From positions 62,001-126,000 of the forward strand of contig JAFTVF010000006.1 of NCBI GenBank assembly GCA_017465865.1: DNA of 64,000 nt, written 5' to 3'. This DNA is from Clostridia bacterium. Its GTDB lineage: Bacteria > Bacillota > Clostridia > Christensenellales > Borkfalkiaceae. The notes beneath the pieces were generated by a model that saw nothing but the letters and a program-made list of their open reading frames with translations, made no database searches and was not told the origin of the DNA. The translations under genes were made by a program, and so were the position numbers. Positions 42,001-52,067 of this stretch are shown here, one piece after another. The stretch's first letter is position 1, and every line of letters begins with the position of its first letter.

Positions 42001-43281
42001 TTATTCAAACAAAATCGAAACGTTGTTCAAAGTATCCGCCGTATTGCTTACCGTGAAGACGACGGGCGTACCCGTTTCGCCTGTAAGCGTAACGGATATC
42101 TCGTTATTCACAGGCTCGTAATCGGTTGTGTTATAGTTTACGACGATATCGCTTTCGTTTTCAATCACCAGCGTTTTTCCCGCCGTGGTCGAGAATACCA
42201 ACGAAGCGTTTGCTTTCAGGGAAATATCAATCTCGTCTTTGATAACGGGAATAGGATCGGAAGTCGTGCCCTCGTAAACGTTAATTGCAAACGCAACGTC
42301 CACAGCTCCCTCTGCGTTGATAGCGGAAACAGCAATCAACACTACGTCGTTTGCCGAAACGGACAGGTATTCACCCGCAGAACCGAGTGTTTGCGCCGAA
42401 ACAGCGTTGGTGTTCATATTAATCAAAGAGATATTGTTTTTCGAGTTTTCCGAAGAAACGACCAAAACCCCGTTTTTAGTAGCCGTCCATTGATAATATA
42501 CACCGCCGTTCTCGGGAATGTTTGCCGTAGCCGAGGCTTGCTCCATTACGATAGGATTGCTCATAGACCCCAAAGGCGAAAGCAAGGTGAATTCCGTTTC
42601 TACGACAGCGGACGAGGTGTTTTTAATGCAGAATTTGACCATTCCGCCGATTTGCGTCTGTAAAGGCACGGAAATTATGCCGCTCTCGGGCGAATACGTA
42701 TCATCATTGTATATAACGGCTAAGTTTTCGTTTTCAATGATCAGCGTTTTGATCTCTGCACCGCGGTAAACGTAGTAAACTTCCGCGCCTGCCTCTAAGC
42801 TAAGCTCCGTTACGTCGTCGGACACGAAGAACGGCTTATTCGCCGAGCCGTCAGGCATATTATTGATAAGTAACAAGGTAACCGCCGTGGTTTCTTCGTC
42901 GATCTCTATCGAGAATACGTCGGGCGTGCAATATTCGGGCAAAGTATCGTAATCGTAAGAGATATCATACTTTCCAAAGGCAATATTCGCCGAAATTACG
43001 CCGTTCTCATTCGAAACGAGGGAATACTCGTTTTTTGCGGAAGTCAGCGTAAAAGCGACGTTTGAGGCGGTCAAACCGTTATCCGTTTTTACGTTGAAAG
43101 TGCAATCGACGGTAGAAACGGGCTGTTCGTCTACGCCGTCGGAATAGTCGGTACTGCATACGTCGCATTTCCCGTCGTCGTTTTTGTCTACGTGCGCACA
43201 TTTCTTTTCGCCGCCGCACGCGGTAAACGAAAGGGCGAGCATAGCCGAACAAATAAGCGCAAAAATTTTTTTCGAGCGCAT
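42001..43281 (-). CDS. Surface lipoprotein with CDVC motif and beta-rich repeats (426 aa)
   Basis: The signal peptide ends LSFTACGG (lipobox). It is followed by CAHVDKNDDGKCDVC, a short acidic Cys-pair motif also found in the neighbouring 1404-aa protein. The rest is a series of beta-sandwich-like repeats with recurring VFTxxxGKTLVIENE / LIIENENLAVIYN and VVFTVSNTA / VKFCIKNTS segments. The start at 43281 is behind AAGGAG; a longer frame up to 43341 covers the promoter. I know of no enzyme with this pattern. A cell-surface binding role is inferred. Confidence 0.7.
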   Translation of the reverse strand: MRSKKIFALICSAMLALSFTACGGEKKCAHVDKNDDGKCDVCSTDYSDGVDEQPVSTVDCTFNVKTDNGLTASNVAFTLTSAKNEYSLVSNENGVISANIAFGKYDISYDYDTLPEYCTPDVFSIEIDEETTAVTLLLINNMPDGSANKPFFVSDDVTELSLEAGAEVYYVYRGAEIKTLIIENENLAVIYNDDTYSPESGIISVPLQTQIGGMVKFCIKNTSSAVVETEFTLLSPLGSMSNPIVMEQASATANIPENGGVYYQWTATKNGVLVVSSENSKNNISLINMNTNAVSAQTLGSAGEYLSVSANDVVLIAVSAINAEGAVDVAFAINVYEGTTSDPIPVIKDEIDISLKANASLVFSTTAGKTLVIENESDIVVNYNTTDYEPVNNEISVTLTGETGTPVVFTVSNTADTLNNVSILFE

Positions 43282-43312
43282 AAAAATTTCTCCTTTATAT
43301 AAACGTAGTATT

Positions 43313-43341
43313 ATTATATCACGAACGGGAAAGATTTGCAA
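43313..43341 (-). promoter_or_regulatory. Promoter of the 426-aa lipoprotein gene
   Basis: On the minus strand there is TTGCAA (43341-43336), 17 bases and TATAAT (43318-43313), with TGA before the -10 (extended). Confidence 0.75.
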
Positions 43342-43360
43342 TAATTTTTATAGACAATTA

Positions 43361-43397
43361 CGAAAAGAAAACACCGCATCGCCTAAGCGATGCGGTG
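43361..43397 (-). terminator. Terminator after the 1404-aa lipoprotein gene
   Basis: CACCGCATCGC (43372-43382) pairs with GCGATGCGGTG (43387-43397) over 11 bp around CTAA. On the minus strand it runs into TTTTCTTTTCG. Confidence 0.88.
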
Positions 43398-43430
43398 AAA
43401 ACGTTTATTCCGTTTATTTAGTTTCTGAGC

Positions 43431-46400
43431 TTATGCCGCAGGGGTAAACGTAACGTTGAATACGATATCTGCCTCAGCCTCGCAGTAGTCGGCAACAGCA
43501 ATATAATAGGTCGTATTAGCTTCCGCTTCAATCGAAACGGGTGTGCCTACGCCATCAAGATAGCTGTTAACTACAGCACCGTTCGCATACGCATCTGCTT
43601 CGGGAGAGATGATAAGCCAAGCACAAGTTTCGGTCGGGTGATACGTAGAATTATGTGTATCCGAAACGTACGAAGAAGAAACGGTAATCGTGCAAGCCTC
43701 GGTAGTAGTAATCGAATACCACACGGGATTCATTCCGCCGGGGAACGCACACGTATTATTTCCAACAACCGCCGTGAAAGGAAGTGCGGAAGAACCGTCG
43801 GCTTCAAGCTCACCTGCTTCAAACGATATACTGAAAGCAATCTCTGCCGCTGTATTGTCGGAAGTCTTAACACCAACATACACAACGCCTGCATTCGTTC
43901 CGTATTCTACGCTTTCCGAGCCCGTTTTCGCATTGTCATGATATGCGCTTGTTACAGGGGAGATTACGAGGTCTGCAACGTCGGAGGTAGAAGTAACGGT
44001 GAGATAGCCCGTTTCAGAAACGGTAACCTCATACCAAACGTAGCTGTATCCACCTGCAAAATCGCAAGTTCCAGAATAGGGAACGTTTTCAATGATGTAC
44101 GGATATTCGTACGAACCGTCGGGCTCGTGTTCACCTGCTACGAAGGAAAGCGTGAAGGGAATAGTTGCCGCTTCGCCTTCTGCCCAGTCGCCGATTACAA
44201 CGTAGGTGGGTTCTCCTGCATTCGCATAGAAGCGAACACTGCCGTAGGTGGTTGCGTCGTTGCAAGCAAGCGAATACATGTCTGCGCCACCCTGCAATTT
44301 TGCGGTTGCAAAGGTAGAAGAAAGGGTTACGTAACCGCTTTCGGTAGTGGTAATCAAATACCAAACTTCAGCCACACCGCCCTTAAATTCGCAGTTTTGC
44401 GCTTGGGTATAATCCTCGATAACAATAGGATTGCCCGAAGTGCCGAGTGCTTCTGCCGCTGTTGCGGTAAACGTAATCGTGGTTGCTTCGTAATCCGCTG
44501 CCTGAATAGCGATATAGATTTTTTCGTAAGAGCTAATTTCCATAGCAACCGTAGACTGGTTGCTTACCGTAGCGGTAAGGTTGTTTTGATCCGTTCCGTA
44601 TTTAACGTTTACGTTTTCAGCAAACGTAAGGGTAAGCGTACCGTCAATCCAAGGATTGTAGCTAAACCAAACGTAGTTATCTTCGCCACCAGTGTACGAT
44701 CCGCTGTTTTCGCTGTACGTAGAAATGTTGATGGGTTTCGAGAAATCACCGTCTTTTGCAAGAGCTTGTGCCGTAAAGGAAAGTGTTACAGCCAAAGGCG
44801 CGCTTTCAGCATCCCATACGCCAAGTTTAAGAACATAGGTGGAGTTTGCTTGAATTTCAACAGTGAAAGTCTGATCAGAAGACCCTTGGTTTGTATCAGA
44901 AGTATCGTATACGTTATCTATAAACCACCAAGCGTTGGTATTTGCATAGGTAATCGTAAGGATACCTTCATCTGTAGAAGTGAACGTGTAGAAAGTGAAA
45001 TTAGTAGAGTCTTCTTCAGCCGTAACGTCAGCGGGGAAAGACTCGATAACGAAAGGATTGCTTTCAGAGCCGTCGCCCGACGTAGTGCCTTGGTCGCCGC
45101 TACCGCCTTGCGCGCCGTCTGCTTCCCAAGCAGCGGTAAGGTTGGAATAACCTGCCGCAACAACCGTAATGACAACCTCGTCGCCAGCGGAAAGGGTAAG
45201 CGTTGCCGAGTTACCAAGCTCAAGAGAGGTAGAATTGCCGCCGTTTACGGTGTAGCTGATTTCTACAGCACCCTGAATTGCATTGCCTGCCGTAAGTGTA
45301 AGTGTACCGTCGGTTTCAGCAGTGTAGGCATAAGTAACGTCTGCCGCGTTGATCCCGTTGTTACCAAGGGTAAGAGGGGTAGCGGAAACAGTACCGCTGT
45401 CGCCGCCTGCATTTACTTCAGCAAACGTTTGGGCCTGTCTCATACCGGGGTTCTGGAATTGCCAGGATTGACCGTCAAGGCTCTTCGAAATAATTGCGTT
45501 CTGAGAAGTGAAGACATACGCGCCGTCTTCAATGGTGTAACTATACGTCCCGCTGTACTGCGAGTAAATAGGGGCGGTAACGGTAAGAGTACCGGAAGTT
45601 GCGCCCTCGGACTCGGTGGTAAACACAAGAGTATAGGTCATTACGTAGGAGAAGGTGTACGTGCCGCCAAGACCGTTAGCGTCTTTATACGTGGAAACAG
45701 TACCGCTGTCGCCGTCGCCACCGACATCACCGCCGCCCGAAACGTCTCCCGCTACGAAAGTATAGGGGATTTGTACGGTTTCATTCTTCGTGGGACCCAT
45801 TACATAGAATTGATAAGTGTCGCCTGCTGCGATATCTACACTAAACGTACCGCCGTTAGGTTGCATATTGGGATCAACGTAAGGCGTTACAGACCAACTA
45901 TCCGAATCACAGTCATCTTTGTCAAATGCGCCGTATCCAGCGGGGATCGTGAAAGTATACGTACCCGATTCGGTAGCCGTTAAGCTCGCCAAATCTACCC
46001 ACGCATTGTTGTCCGTAAATGTAACGCTAATAGAAGAGCCTTGTACCTGCGGAGCTTCTACTTCAACCGTTGCCGTAAGAAGGGTATCGTTACCGTTCAT
46101 AACGGTAAGGGTGTAAGTGCCCTCAGGAAGACCATAAGAGACAACGAACGGCGTGCCTTCATCTCTGAATTGAATAGAGGCAGCGAGGTTGCCGCTTGCC
46201 GAAGTAAGCGTAGCTTTAACCTCCTTTCTGATCAAATCAAAATAACCGTTGCAAACGATATCGATTTCCAAATCGTCGCCGCGTTCATAGTTCAGCGTAG
46301 CGTTGTTAACAACCGTTTCGCTACCGTTCTTGAACGTGAACGTAGTGGGAAGATATTCGTCGATCGTCTTGGTATGCGTATACGTTCTTTCGCCTACCGT

Positions 46401-47645
46401 CTGTACGGTTGTGATTTCATAAGTACTCGGGGTCGCGTTTTCTTTCTTCACCCATTCGCCGTCAACCTCTTCCAGCGTAACGTCCGCTTCGGAGTTTTGA
46501 CCTGCGTCGTTGGTGTAGCAATCCGTATAGATATAAAGGGTTTTCAGCTCGTAAGTATCGCTATACTCAAAAGCAACAGTCGTTTCGAAAAGGTTTGCGT
46601 TTGTAACAACACCAACGCTCGTGTTGGTTTCGTGAATGATCAAGTTGTTGAACGTAAACATATAACGATTTTGGTCTATAGCGGGTGTAACGGTGAAATC
46701 GCTAGCCGTAACGTTTTGCGACATTTCATACAGAGCGGCAAGGATATTTTCTGCGCCGTATGCGTCCGCAAGGGTGGAAACTGCATAGTAATAGCCGTGC
46801 AGATCGTCCGCTTCGACGCTGATAGGAGCTACATTCGTTTTTTCGTCAGCCGCATCTACGTTGATCGTTTCTTCCCAAATACCTTTATAAGGCGTTTCGC
46901 TATCGTTTGCATCATACCACATCCATTTTGTGAAATTGCTTTCGGTTTCAATGTCGTAAATAGTACCTGTAATATCTTTGTCTTTCGTCTGGTTTTCCGT
47001 AGAGGATACGACCATCGTTGCGTTTTCGCCGAGAGTATAGACGGTCGTGGTTTGGCTGTTTGTATAACCGTAGGGATTTTCGCCGTCGGCAACGGTATCG
47101 TCGACAACGCTCTTAATCGTGGACGAGTAGTTATTCGTGATCGTACTCGTTGCGATATTCTTATAGCGAAGCGCGGTCGCCGCGATCACCATTTCGAGGT
47201 TGGTTTCGTCCATAGGCTTTACTTGTTCGTCGCAAACGTCGCATGCGCCCGCTTTGTTGATCACGTGCGCGTGTCCGCCGCAGACGTCGCAAGTACCGTC
47301 AGCCTCAACGTCTTCGTGTAAGCCTTTGTCCGCAACCTCGTCGGTATGCGTACAGGTCGCCGCGTGCCAATGGTGCGTGTCGTCTTTCGACCAGTCTTCT
47401 GCGTAAGTGTGGGTATGACCTACTTCATAGGCGCAAACGTCGCACTTTCCGTCTTCGTCTTCGTCCTTGTGCCTCGCGAGAGCGGATTTTTCTTCGCCGT
47501 GTTCACAAGTCGCCGCGTGCCAGTGATTGGTTGCGTCGCTTTCCCAGTCTTCGCTAAACGTATGCGTATGCTTACTATCGCATGCGGTAGCAAAAATAGA
47601 AAGGGCGGCAAGAGCACTGACAAGCACTGAAATTTTCTTTTTCAT
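43431..47645 (-). CDS. Giant surface lipoprotein with His/Cys motifs and PPC-like repeats (1404 aa)
   Basis: The lipobox is IFATACDS. Residues 25-145 hold two copies of a motif with HTHT, WHAATC and then DGKCDVC or DGTCDVC, and a third CDVC. These paired Cys and His residues look metal-binding or disulphide-linked. Residues 150-430 form a unique region. From about 860 to 1400 a module of roughly 100 residues recurs at least five times: DGSxxxPxxI, then FxGGxxxVWYxITxTExG and AGExxxDGS (for example GGYSYVWYEVTVSETGYLTV). This recalls pre-peptidase C-terminal beta sandwiches. A Gly/Asp-rich linker is near 650. Attached to the membrane, it may bind glycans or other surfaces. AGGAGG precedes the ATG. 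Confidence 0.75.
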   Translation of the reverse strand: MKKKISVLVSALAALSIFATACDSKHTHTFSEDWESDATNHWHAATCEHGEEKSALARHKDEDEDGKCDVCAYEVGHTHTYAEDWSKDDTHHWHAATCTHTDEVADKGLHEDVEADGTCDVCGGHAHVINKAGACDVCDEQVKPMDETNLEMVIAATALRYKNIATSTITNNYSSTIKSVVDDTVADGENPYGYTNSQTTTVYTLGENATMVVSSTENQTKDKDITGTIYDIETESNFTKWMWYDANDSETPYKGIWEETINVDAADEKTNVAPISVEADDLHGYYYAVSTLADAYGAENILAALYEMSQNVTASDFTVTPAIDQNRYMFTFNNLIIHETNTSVGVVTNANLFETTVAFEYSDTYELKTLYIYTDCYTNDAGQNSEADVTLEEVDGEWVKKENATPSTYEITTVQTVGERTYTHTKTIDEYLPTTFTFKNGSETVVNNATLNYERGDDLEIDIVCNGYFDLIRKEVKATLTSASGNLAASIQFRDEGTPFVVSYGLPEGTYTLTVMNGNDTLLTATVEVEAPQVQGSSISVTFTDNNAWVDLASLTATESGTYTFTIPAGYGAFDKDDCDSDSWSVTPYVDPNMQPNGGTFSVDIAAGDTYQFYVMGPTKNETVQIPYTFVAGDVSGGGDVGGDGDSGTVSTYKDANGLGGTYTFSYVMTYTLVFTTESEGATSGTLTVTAPIYSQYSGTYSYTIEDGAYVFTSQNAIISKSLDGQSWQFQNPGMRQAQTFAEVNAGGDSGTVSATPLTLGNNGINAADVTYAYTAETDGTLTLTAGNAIQGAVEISYTVNGGNSTSLELGNSATLTLSAGDEVVITVVAAGYSNLTAAWEADGAQGGSGDQGTTSGDGSESNPFVIESFPADVTAEEDSTNFTFYTFTSTDEGILTITYANTNAWWFIDNVYDTSDTNQGSSDQTFTVEIQANSTYVLKLGVWDAESAPLAVTLSFTAQALAKDGDFSKPINISTYSENSGSYTGGEDNYVWFSYNPWIDGTLTLTFAENVNVKYGTDQNNLTATVSNQSTVAMEISSYEKIYIAIQAADYEATTITFTATAAEALGTSGNPIVIEDYTQAQNCEFKGGVAEVWYLITTTESGYVTLSSTFATAKLQGGADMYSLACNDATTYGSVRFYANAGEPTYVVIGDWAEGEAATIPFTLSFVAGEHEPDGSYEYPYIIENVPYSGTCDFAGGYSYVWYEVTVSETGYLTVTSTSDVADLVISPVTSAYHDNAKTGSESVEYGTNAGVVYVGVKTSDNTAAEIAFSISFEAGELEADGSSALPFTAVVGNNTCAFPGGMNPVWYSITTTEACTITVSSSYVSDTHNSTYHPTETCAWLIISPEADAYANGAVVNSYLDGVGTPVSIEAEANTTYYIAVADYCEAEADIVFNVTFTPAA

Positions 47646-47707
47646 AGAAAATGCCTCCTAATATAATTTTTCGATTTTCGTGCGTATAAATATAATTATA
47701 CATATAC

Positions 47708-47736
47708 ATTATAATATATTTCCATAAATTCTTCAA
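47708..47736 (-). promoter_or_regulatory. Promoter of the 1404-aa lipoprotein gene
   Basis: On the minus strand there is TTGAAG (47736-47731), 17 bases and TATAAT (47713-47708). Confidence 0.7.
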
Positions 47737-47771
47737 GTAATTTTCGCGTGTTTTTTAATTTATTTATGAAA

Positions 47772-47810
47772 AAAACTCCCGATAACGGATAGCCCATTAT
47801 CGAGAGTTTT
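47772..47810 (-). terminator. Terminator of the MoxR-vWA operon
   Basis: On the minus strand AAAACTCTCGATAA pairs with TTATCGGGAGTTTT (one T-G pair) and is followed by more T residues. It closes the operon that begins at 57288. Confidence 0.85.
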
Positions 47811-47817
47811 AAGTCTT

Positions 47818-49365
47818 TTATTCGTAATAACCGCACGCAAAAAGCCATTGCGAATCTTCGTATGCGTCAATACCGCTCTTTTCCGCCCAACCGTCGCCGT
47901 CGGCAAAATACCGTTGCGATATAGCGAATTTTTGTAAAAATTCCGCAAGCTCTTTCGTTACGGGCGCTACGCCGTCCGCGTTACACCACTTTGCGTAGCA
48001 GTCGTAGTTTTCAAACAATTCCCGCTCACAAGGAGTGCAAGAATAATGACAATTTGGACATTTGTTGCCGTGTTCGTCCAAAGGGCAGGCTTTAATCGGA
48101 TCGGAGGCTCTATGGCAAGGGCAATTACTTACGCAATAAAAGCCCGCCGACGCCACCGCTTCATAGCCCTCGATAAACTGTTTATAATTCTCCGTTCCGT
48201 TTACCGTCAAGGCTTTGCTGTCCGATTCGATCTCGGTAAAGGGCTTGTCGAGAAAATCACACTTCTTGGAAATATACGCGAATAATATAGGACCATAGCC
48301 GTTCGTCGCGGGGTATTTTTCTTGGTCGTATACGTGGTACACGCCGTCGCCACCCTCGGTGATATTCCAAATTTTATAGTTATCCTCGTCAAATATCCAA
48401 GCGCCTGGTGTATTCTTATACAGTGTTTGCGCGCCTTTGATCGCACCGCCTGCAAGCGCATTGAACGCGTTGAAATCGAACGCGCTCCAATCGGCTTGCG
48501 GAACAGCCCACGTTTTCTTGATGGTATTTAAGTCAAAATCTCCGTTCCTTTTAATTGCAAACGAGATCGTAACGGGATAGACCCCGTTTTTCGGCTCTGC
48601 CGTAATCTCGAACGTGAACGTTTGCTGACCGCCACCTGAACTGCTGATCATTTGCGAGGCGATTTGGATCGTATGCACGAAATTTCTCGTATAGCTACCG
48701 CACGCACCCTCGTCGGTTACTCTGTACGGCGCGTATTTGTAATTGGAAGAACCGTAATACGCCGTTGCGATCGGGTTAATTCCGTCGTCGTTTACGTCTA
48801 CCCAGCTTTCTACCGTGTACGTACCACTCGTCTGGGGCGCAAATTCAAAAAATACGCTATCCCCGGGCTCGGTAACCGTTACCGAATACACGCCTGTACC
48901 GCTCATTTCATAGCAATTATATAAGCTGTTGCCCGTGCCTCGGACTACGTTAAGATCGTACATATCGATCACCACCGCGCGAGACGTGTTGGTGGCTACG
49001 TATGCGTTCGGATCGTACGCATAGCCGTAGGGGACGTTGGAAAGCGTTACTTTATAGCTCGCGTCGTAGGAATCGTCTAAGCCGTCTATTCTCGCTACGC
49101 CGTTTTCGTCAACGGGAGCGATATAAATATCGTAGCTGTTTCGCCAGTATACGTTGATTGCCGTCGTTGGAACGTAAGGCTGTTCGTTCAGGCGCAACGT
49201 TACCGTAAAATCGTTGGTCGGGTCGTCGTCCAGCTCGGGCTGTTGGACCGTGTTTGGATCGCGACTGCTGTTATTCAAAGCGGGATTAAAAGAGGCGCAG
49301 GCGCAAAAGAAGACAACGAACAATACGAGCAATAATGACAAAGCCGTTCTTTTTATTGCTTTCAT
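47818..49365 (-). CDS. Cys-rich lipoprotein at the end of the MoxR-vWA operon (515 aa)
   Basis: The signal peptide ends FVVFFCACAS, with a lipobox-like site. Residues 45-260 are beta-rich, including a segment (GTGVYSVTVTEPGDSVFFEF, then SGTYTVESW) like the PPC repeats of the neighbouring giant protein. Near residue 400-450 is a tight cysteine cluster (CVSNCPCHR, KACPLDEHGNKCPNC, SCTPCERELFENYDCY), about ten Cys within 50 residues, possibly a metal site or disulphide knot. Its ATG overlaps the vWA gene stop by four bases, so it is translated with the vWA proteins and may be their surface partner (inference). The family is not recognised. Confidence 0.7.
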   Translation of the reverse strand: MKAIKRTALSLLLVLFVVFFCACASFNPALNNSSRDPNTVQQPELDDDPTNDFTVTLRLNEQPYVPTTAINVYWRNSYDIYIAPVDENGVARIDGLDDSYDASYKVTLSNVPYGYAYDPNAYVATNTSRAVVIDMYDLNVVRGTGNSLYNCYEMSGTGVYSVTVTEPGDSVFFEFAPQTSGTYTVESWVDVNDDGINPIATAYYGSSNYKYAPYRVTDEGACGSYTRNFVHTIQIASQMISSSGGGQQTFTFEITAEPKNGVYPVTISFAIKRNGDFDLNTIKKTWAVPQADWSAFDFNAFNALAGGAIKGAQTLYKNTPGAWIFDEDNYKIWNITEGGDGVYHVYDQEKYPATNGYGPILFAYISKKCDFLDKPFTEIESDSKALTVNGTENYKQFIEGYEAVASAGFYCVSNCPCHRASDPIKACPLDEHGNKCPNCHYSCTPCERELFENYDCYAKWCNADGVAPVTKELAEFLQKFAISQRYFADGDGWAEKSGIDAYEDSQWLFACGYYE

Positions 49366-52067
49366 GGCTGTTTTCCTCCTTTTTTCTTGCGCTTAAACCA
49401 GCTCTTGACGTCTTTCCATCTCGTTTTTCGGATAAATACGTCTACTACGAAGAGTACGACGGATAAAATCAGCAACGGTAAACGGAAGTCCAACTCGTAG
49501 GTTGCTACGTCGTTTTTGTCGTTTTTGAGATTGAGCTTGCCGTCGGTGGAGATCGTACCTGCGTTCCGCATAAATTTGTAAATATTTCCTACGTCATACA
49601 CGATAAACGCGTCATATTCTGGATAATAAGGAACAGTATAATACGTTTTTGACGTAAAGGAATGGTTGCCGTAAGAATAAGTAATTTCGATATTGTATCT
49701 GCCCGTTTCAGGCGTTTCAAAACTTGTAAAATAACGATTTAAGTCGAACACTAACGCCGATTCCGAAGTCCTGCCGTTTGGCGCGGTAATTTTCACCGTC
49801 GCTTTCGCCTGCGGATTGAGATAGGACGGAACGATCTCTATGGTGGAGCTACTACCACCGTATTCAAAAGCCAGCGTATAAGGGTAATCGATCCGTTCTT
49901 TCGGCGTGTTTGAAATTAAAACGTTGTTGAAAAATTTTGCTTTTATCTCGTTGTTCCAGTCGTTCAGCCAAGCGCCCGATAAGCTGGAAGTAAAGGTAGC
50001 TACTTTTCCGTTTACGTGCTCGCGATAGGAATAGAGGGGAACTTGTACAACCGTATCAGCGTTTTTTTGATAATCTACGGAAAGAACCATGGTTGCGTCC
50101 AGCTTCGCCTTGCTGTTCACGTATCCGTACACGTCGGGCAGAGTTATAATCCCGTTTAGCGTATCGTCGCGATAACGCGCTATATTTACCTGCGTTTGGG
50201 TTTCGATAACCGACTCGGTAAGATCGTCCGCAATCGAGGAAAAAATAAGGTTGGCAACGTCCGTACCGCTGTCTATTACGTGGGGAATACCGCCCCCTGC
50301 GTTTGCAACACCGTTAAGTAGGTTGATAGCTTGCGAGGTCGTGCTAATTACACGGATCGTTGATACCGTGATCCCGTCCGCGTGCATTTGTCGCGCAATA
50401 TCCACAGCGTCCTCGGGTTCGTAGGTGAAAGTGAGCCCGTCGCTAATCAGCATGACCTGTTTTTCCTCAAACGGCAGATCCTTAATATGGCTGTACGCCA
50501 TTTTTAACGCGTCGCCGATAAACGTGCCTTGGGTCGGTTCTGCGTTCTGAATTTTTTGATACAACAGCTCCCGAACCGTTTTCGGTTGAGTGTCAGGGTT
50601 TTTATCGTGGTCTACCAAAGTGCCGAGTTTTTCAGGCGTTTGTTCTACTTTCGCAGAGCCTGCAAGCGTTACGTAGGCTACGGAATCTTCGTCGGTCAAA
50701 AGGGAGAGCAGTTTGATTGCCGCGTCTTTGGCGATAATGAGCTGTGAAGTATCGTTCATGCTTCGGGAAATATCCAAAACGATCGTGTACAGCTTGGCGT
50801 CTTTATTCGCGTTTCCGAAATCAACGGGCAAAAGCGAGCCTAATTTATCAAAGATCGGATCGTCTTTATTTTGCATATACAAATCGCCGAACGTGAGCAG
50901 ACTTTTTCCGTATTGCGAAACGACAACGTCCACCGAATCCACGAAAGCGTTGGCGTTGTTAATATTGCGAACGTCTACGTTGGAAAGTATAATTTCGTCG
51001 TATTTTGAAAGACTTTCGACCGTGTACGGAATATTTTTTGCCGTATTGCTGATGACGTAAGGCTCGATTTCCGCACTTTCACTGTAAAGCGCCGTCAGCG
51101 CCGTAACGTCGCTCTGCTTTTCGGTTACGAGCAATACGCTGCGTTTGCCGACGACCGTTTGCGTGAACTCATAGGAATTATTATAAGAAGAAGCGTCGTG
51201 CGTTGCGTCAAAAATCTCCACCTTATAATCAAACGTGCCCGATTTTTTCGTGGGTAGCGTAAACGTCGCTACGTTCATGCCCGCTTCCATTTCCGTAATG
51301 ACGGTAGTGTCTATGGTTTCGTACTCGTCCGTTTCAGCGTTTTTGACGGATAAATTCAGCACGACGTCGTTCTCGACGCTGGTTTGTAACAGTATTTTTG
51401 CCTGTGATTCGTGGTCGAGATAAGTCGATTGCGTATGCTCGACTTGGGAAATTTGAATTTCCTTATCACCGTCTTTGAGATTGCTGTCGAGATAGATCGC
51501 GTCGATTTTAATATTCTTTGCTTTCAATCGCTCGACGGCGGAAACCAGCGTTCCGTTGTCGGAGGCGGTATCCGCGCCGTCCGTGATGAGAATGATCCGT
51601 TTCAACTCGTTTGCGCTGAAAAGCGTGGAAGTGTAATCGAGCGCGCCCGCAATATTCGTTCCCGAATTATCAACGTTCGCCTCTTTTACGCTTTTGATCT
51701 TCGTTCCCGAAGAAGTAAGGATCTTGCTGTCGTTGCCAAAGCATACGATCCCGAGCTTTGAATTTTGCGGTAACGAATCGGCGATTTTAGCAATATGCTC
51801 ATCGATCGTATCCAAATTTTTGTTTGCGGAATAAGAAACGTCGGCAACGACGTACACTTTCGTTCTCGTCATCACGGTCGTGTGGACGAGTCCTGCCGCC
51901 GAGAGGGTCAGACAAACGGCGATAGCGATATGGATTACGAGCGAGGCGATCCAGCCCTTATTTTTGTTGTCCTTGCTTACGGAGATAAAATAGGGAATGA
52001 GCAAGGCAAGGAGGAGCGGAAGGGCAAGAAATAACCAATATGGATTATCGAAGCTGATATTTTTCAT
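49362..52067 (-). CDS. Membrane protein with two vWA-type regions (901 aa)
   Basis: Two N-terminal membrane helices (PYWLFLALPLLLALLIPYF and WIASLVIHIAIAVCLTLSAAG) are followed by a first vWA domain (VYVVADVSYSANKNLD, a degenerate MIDAS DxSxS). A glutamine-amidotransferase-like region around residues 300-400 and a second vWA with an intact MIDAS (TIVLDISRSMND) come next. A C-terminal helix (LPLLILSVVLFVVDVFI) plus a Lys-rich tail close the protein. This is the layout of large BatA/BatB-like vWA proteins. I use the ATG at 52067 because MKNISFDNPYWLF resembles the family start; it overlaps the previous gene by 23 bases. It binds metal-dependent partners on the outer side of the membrane. Confidence 0.8.
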   Translation of the reverse strand: MKNISFDNPYWLFLALPLLLALLIPYFISVSKDNKNKGWIASLVIHIAIAVCLTLSAAGLVHTTVMTRTKVYVVADVSYSANKNLDTIDEHIAKIADSLPQNSKLGIVCFGNDSKILTSSGTKIKSVKEANVDNSGTNIAGALDYTSTLFSANELKRIILITDGADTASDNGTLVSAVERLKAKNIKIDAIYLDSNLKDGDKEIQISQVEHTQSTYLDHESQAKILLQTSVENDVVLNLSVKNAETDEYETIDTTVITEMEAGMNVATFTLPTKKSGTFDYKVEIFDATHDASSYNNSYEFTQTVVGKRSVLLVTEKQSDVTALTALYSESAEIEPYVISNTAKNIPYTVESLSKYDEIILSNVDVRNINNANAFVDSVDVVVSQYGKSLLTFGDLYMQNKDDPIFDKLGSLLPVDFGNANKDAKLYTIVLDISRSMNDTSQLIIAKDAAIKLLSLLTDEDSVAYVTLAGSAKVEQTPEKLGTLVDHDKNPDTQPKTVRELLYQKIQNAEPTQGTFIGDALKMAYSHIKDLPFEEKQVMLISDGLTFTYEPEDAVDIARQMHADGITVSTIRVISTTSQAINLLNGVANAGGGIPHVIDSGTDVANLIFSSIADDLTESVIETQTQVNIARYRDDTLNGIITLPDVYGYVNSKAKLDATMVLSVDYQKNADTVVQVPLYSYREHVNGKVATFTSSLSGAWLNDWNNEIKAKFFNNVLISNTPKERIDYPYTLAFEYGGSSSTIEIVPSYLNPQAKATVKITAPNGRTSESALVFDLNRYFTSFETPETGRYNIEITYSYGNHSFTSKTYYTVPYYPEYDAFIVYDVGNIYKFMRNAGTISTDGKLNLKNDKNDVATYELDFRLPLLILSVVLFVVDVFIRKTRWKDVKSWFKRKKKGGKQP

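Noticed and set aside
43638-45983. A 781-codon plus-strand frame opposite the giant lipoprotein gene
   Set aside because: The product is Arg/Ile/Cys rich and lacks motifs. The minus-strand protein has a clear lipobox and repeats, so the plus frame is a shadow.
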